Below are positions 6,696-8,012 of a stretch of DNA of 8,012 nt, piece after piece. Position 1 is the first letter of the stretch. Each line of letters opens with the position of its first letter. Made by a program: the position numbers and the translations under genes. The notes below the pieces were generated by a model, which was not told the DNA's origin, searched no databases, and saw only the letters and a program-made list of their open reading frames with translations. Origin of the DNA: Negativicutes bacterium (GTDB taxonomy: Bacteria; Bacillota; Negativicutes; JAGOZY01); assembly GCA_018058445.1 (NCBI GenBank), contig JAGOZY010000037.1:1-8012 (forward strand), written 5' to 3'.

Positions 6696-7199
6696 ATGAA
6701 GTTATTTGCAATACTATTTGTATCTTTTTGGTTAGCGATGTCAGTAGGAACAGAAAAAAGTGAGGCTTTTTCTGGAGCAGGGCAAGAGATGGATTCAATC
6801 TATATCGTTCGTGCGGATAAGGATGGCAATTATAAAGCCCCAGAAACCAATTTTACTGGAAACGCCAGCGTTCAGCGTCTTTTCCCAGCAGCGAACAATC
6901 AAATGAATATTTCCGGCGGCTATGTAAGTTTTGAAGCAGGCGCAAGAACGAACTGGCACACTCACCCACTGGGTCAGCTGATTATCATCACCGAAGGCTC
7001 AGGAAGAGTTCAGCAATGGGGTGGCCCGATGATTGAGGTCCATGTCGGTGATGTCGTATGGTTTCCACCGAATGTTAAGCATTGGCATGGTGCAGCACCG
7101 AATAGCCCTATGACCCATATTTCACTTGCCGAAATCGCAGATGGCAAAAGTAGCGTATGGATGGAGCGAGTGACTGACGATCAATATAATGGCAAATAA
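6696..7199 (+). CDS. Secreted cupin-domain protein
   Basis: The 167-residue protein has an N-terminal signal peptide: MK, a hydrophobic core at residues 3-18, and a likely cleavage after SEA (Ala24). It should therefore act outside the cytoplasm. A single cupin barrel covers residues about 55-150. Cupin motif 1 is GARTNWHTHPLGQLIIITEG (82-101), with His88, His90 and Gln94 where many cupins have Glu. Motif 2 is GDVVWFPPNVKHWHG (118-132), with His129. These four side chains would bind a divalent metal. Cupins of this close type are often found next to or fused with carboxymuconolactone decarboxylase-like domains, as here, where such a gene follows 52 bases later. The enzyme reaction is unknown. 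Expression is probably driven by the MerR-type promoter 46 bases upstream of the start codon. Confidence 0.93.
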   Translation: MKLFAILFVSFWLAMSVGTEKSEAFSGAGQEMDSIYIVRADKDGNYKAPETNFTGNASVQRLFPAANNQMNISGGYVSFEAGARTNWHTHPLGQLIIITEGSGRVQQWGGPMIEVHVGDVVWFPPNVKHWHGAAPNSPMTHISLAEIADGKSSVWMERVTDDQYNGK

Positions 7200-7251
7200 C
7201 TTTAATCGAAATGATTTGATATAACATGGCGTTGGAAAAAGGAGTGGGAGA

Positions 7252-7959
7252 ATGAAAAACGTATCGATTTTATTAGGTGCTTTCCTTCTGATATTTAGCT
7301 GGACATCGATTTCTTATGCCCAGACAAGTGAGACTCAATTAACTCAAAAGCAAAGATTGATCGTTCCTATCGCAGCTTTAGCGGCTCAAGGGAATATGGA
7401 AGACCTTAGTAAAGCTCTCCATGAAGGACTTGATGGCGGCCTGACAATCAATGAAACCAAAGAAGTCCTTATCCATGTGTATGCCTATGCAGGCTTTCCG
7501 AGAAGTCTAAATGGCATCAACAATCTTATTGCCGTACTTAAAGAACGCGAAGCCCGAGGTATAAAAGATGAAGTGGGCCCTGAAGCTAGCCCAATCCCGA
7601 CAGATCGAAGTATTTTAGAAATGGGAACTGAAAATCAGACCTATATTCTGGGTAGACCGTCAGGTGGCCCCACGTATCAATTCTCGCCTGAAATAGATTA
7701 TTTTTTAAAGGCCCATTTATTTGGCGACCTATTTGAGCGTGATGTGATTGATTTTAAAAGTCGCGAAGTTGCAACTGTAGCGATTCTTTCCAGTCTCGGT
7801 CGTACCGAAAATCAGTTGCGTGGACATATTAATTGCAGCCTCAACATCGGTATTACCGAATCTCAACTCAGAGATCTGATCGAAGTCCTAGACAGCAAAG
7901 TGGGTTCCACCGAAGCCAATACAGCTACAATGGTTTTAAACTCCGTAATTGGAAAGTAA
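7252..7959 (+). CDS. Secreted two-domain carboxymuconolactone decarboxylase (CMD)-like protein
   Basis: The 235-residue protein carries a signal peptide (hydrophobic core 4-20, cleavage likely after SYA at Ala23). Two CMD-like helical repeats follow. The first is at about 33-100, with LTINETKEVLIHVYAYAGFPRSLNGI (64-89). The second is at about 145-225, with SREVATVAILSSLGRTENQLRGHI and LNIGITESQLRDLIEVL. There is no CxxC, so it is not an AhpD-type peroxidase; the only cysteine is Cys195, in the second repeat. Members of this family include gamma-carboxymuconolactone decarboxylase, but many, especially exported ones in organisms without that pathway, have unknown substrates. The ribosome binding site AAAGGAG (7238-7244) lies seven bases before ATG. 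No terminator separates it from the cupin gene, so the two form one unit. Confidence 0.9.
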   Translation: MKNVSILLGAFLLIFSWTSISYAQTSETQLTQKQRLIVPIAALAAQGNMEDLSKALHEGLDGGLTINETKEVLIHVYAYAGFPRSLNGINNLIAVLKEREARGIKDEVGPEASPIPTDRSILEMGTENQTYILGRPSGGPTYQFSPEIDYFLKAHLFGDLFERDVIDFKSREVATVAILSSLGRTENQLRGHINCSLNIGITESQLRDLIEVLDSKVGSTEANTATMVLNSVIGK

Positions 7960-8012
7960 ATGAAGGCTTGAAATTAAAGGCTGAATAACGAATTCTAAAA
8001 ACAAGTTTTTGG
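7960..8012. other. Downstream edge with no complete feature
   Basis: These 53 bases have no open frame with a ribosome binding site. AAAAAC-AA-GTTTTT (7997-8010) is a short inverted repeat at the very edge; it is too weak to call a terminator, and the transcription unit may continue beyond the window. Confidence 0.5.

Overview
The window looks like a chromosomal segment of a low-to-moderate GC Bacillota, probably a Clostridia-type anaerobe. The support is strong GGAGG-type ribosome binding sites, a queD-queE-queF order as in Bacillus-type queuosine operons, a Gram-positive style lipoprotein signal, frequent GTG/TTG starts and A/T-rich promoters. The genus cannot be fixed from sequence alone. 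Two functional blocks are separated by an intrinsic terminator.

Block 1 (1-3295, all + strand) is the 3' part of a queuosine precursor (preQ1) operon: the end of queD, then queE overlapping it by ATGA, then queF. With no visible terminator it runs on into three poorly characterised genes: a SEC-C zinc-motif protein, a 336-residue protein resembling the DUF7309/DUF6930 type, and a 96-residue protein of unknown function. A strong hairpin with a T-run closes the unit. The promoter, and any preQ1 riboswitch, would lie upstream of the window.

Block 2 (about 3300-8012) appears to be a MerR-controlled redox/electrophile stress locus. It has three transcription units around one MerR-type regulator. 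(a) A flavodoxin-like lipoprotein and an aldo/keto reductase form a + strand pair. (b) A second, membrane-anchored flavodoxin-like protein lies on the - strand, divergent from the MerR gene. (c) A secreted cupin and a secreted two-domain carboxymuconolactone decarboxylase-like protein form a + strand pair at the right end. Units (a) and (c) are preceded by almost identical promoters, with TTGACT separated by 19 bp from the -10 box and a palindrome between the two. That is the hallmark architecture of MerR-activated promoters. A degenerate copy of the same element precedes the MerR gene itself.

Taken together, the second block reads as a local regulon in which a thiol-type MerR sensor (resembling the AdhR/NmlR group) switches on a cytoplasmic aldehyde-type reductase plus several extracytoplasmic proteins: a lipoprotein flavodoxin, a cupin and a CMD-like protein. 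The inducer, substrate and physiological role are inference. The architecture, signals and promoters are visible directly.
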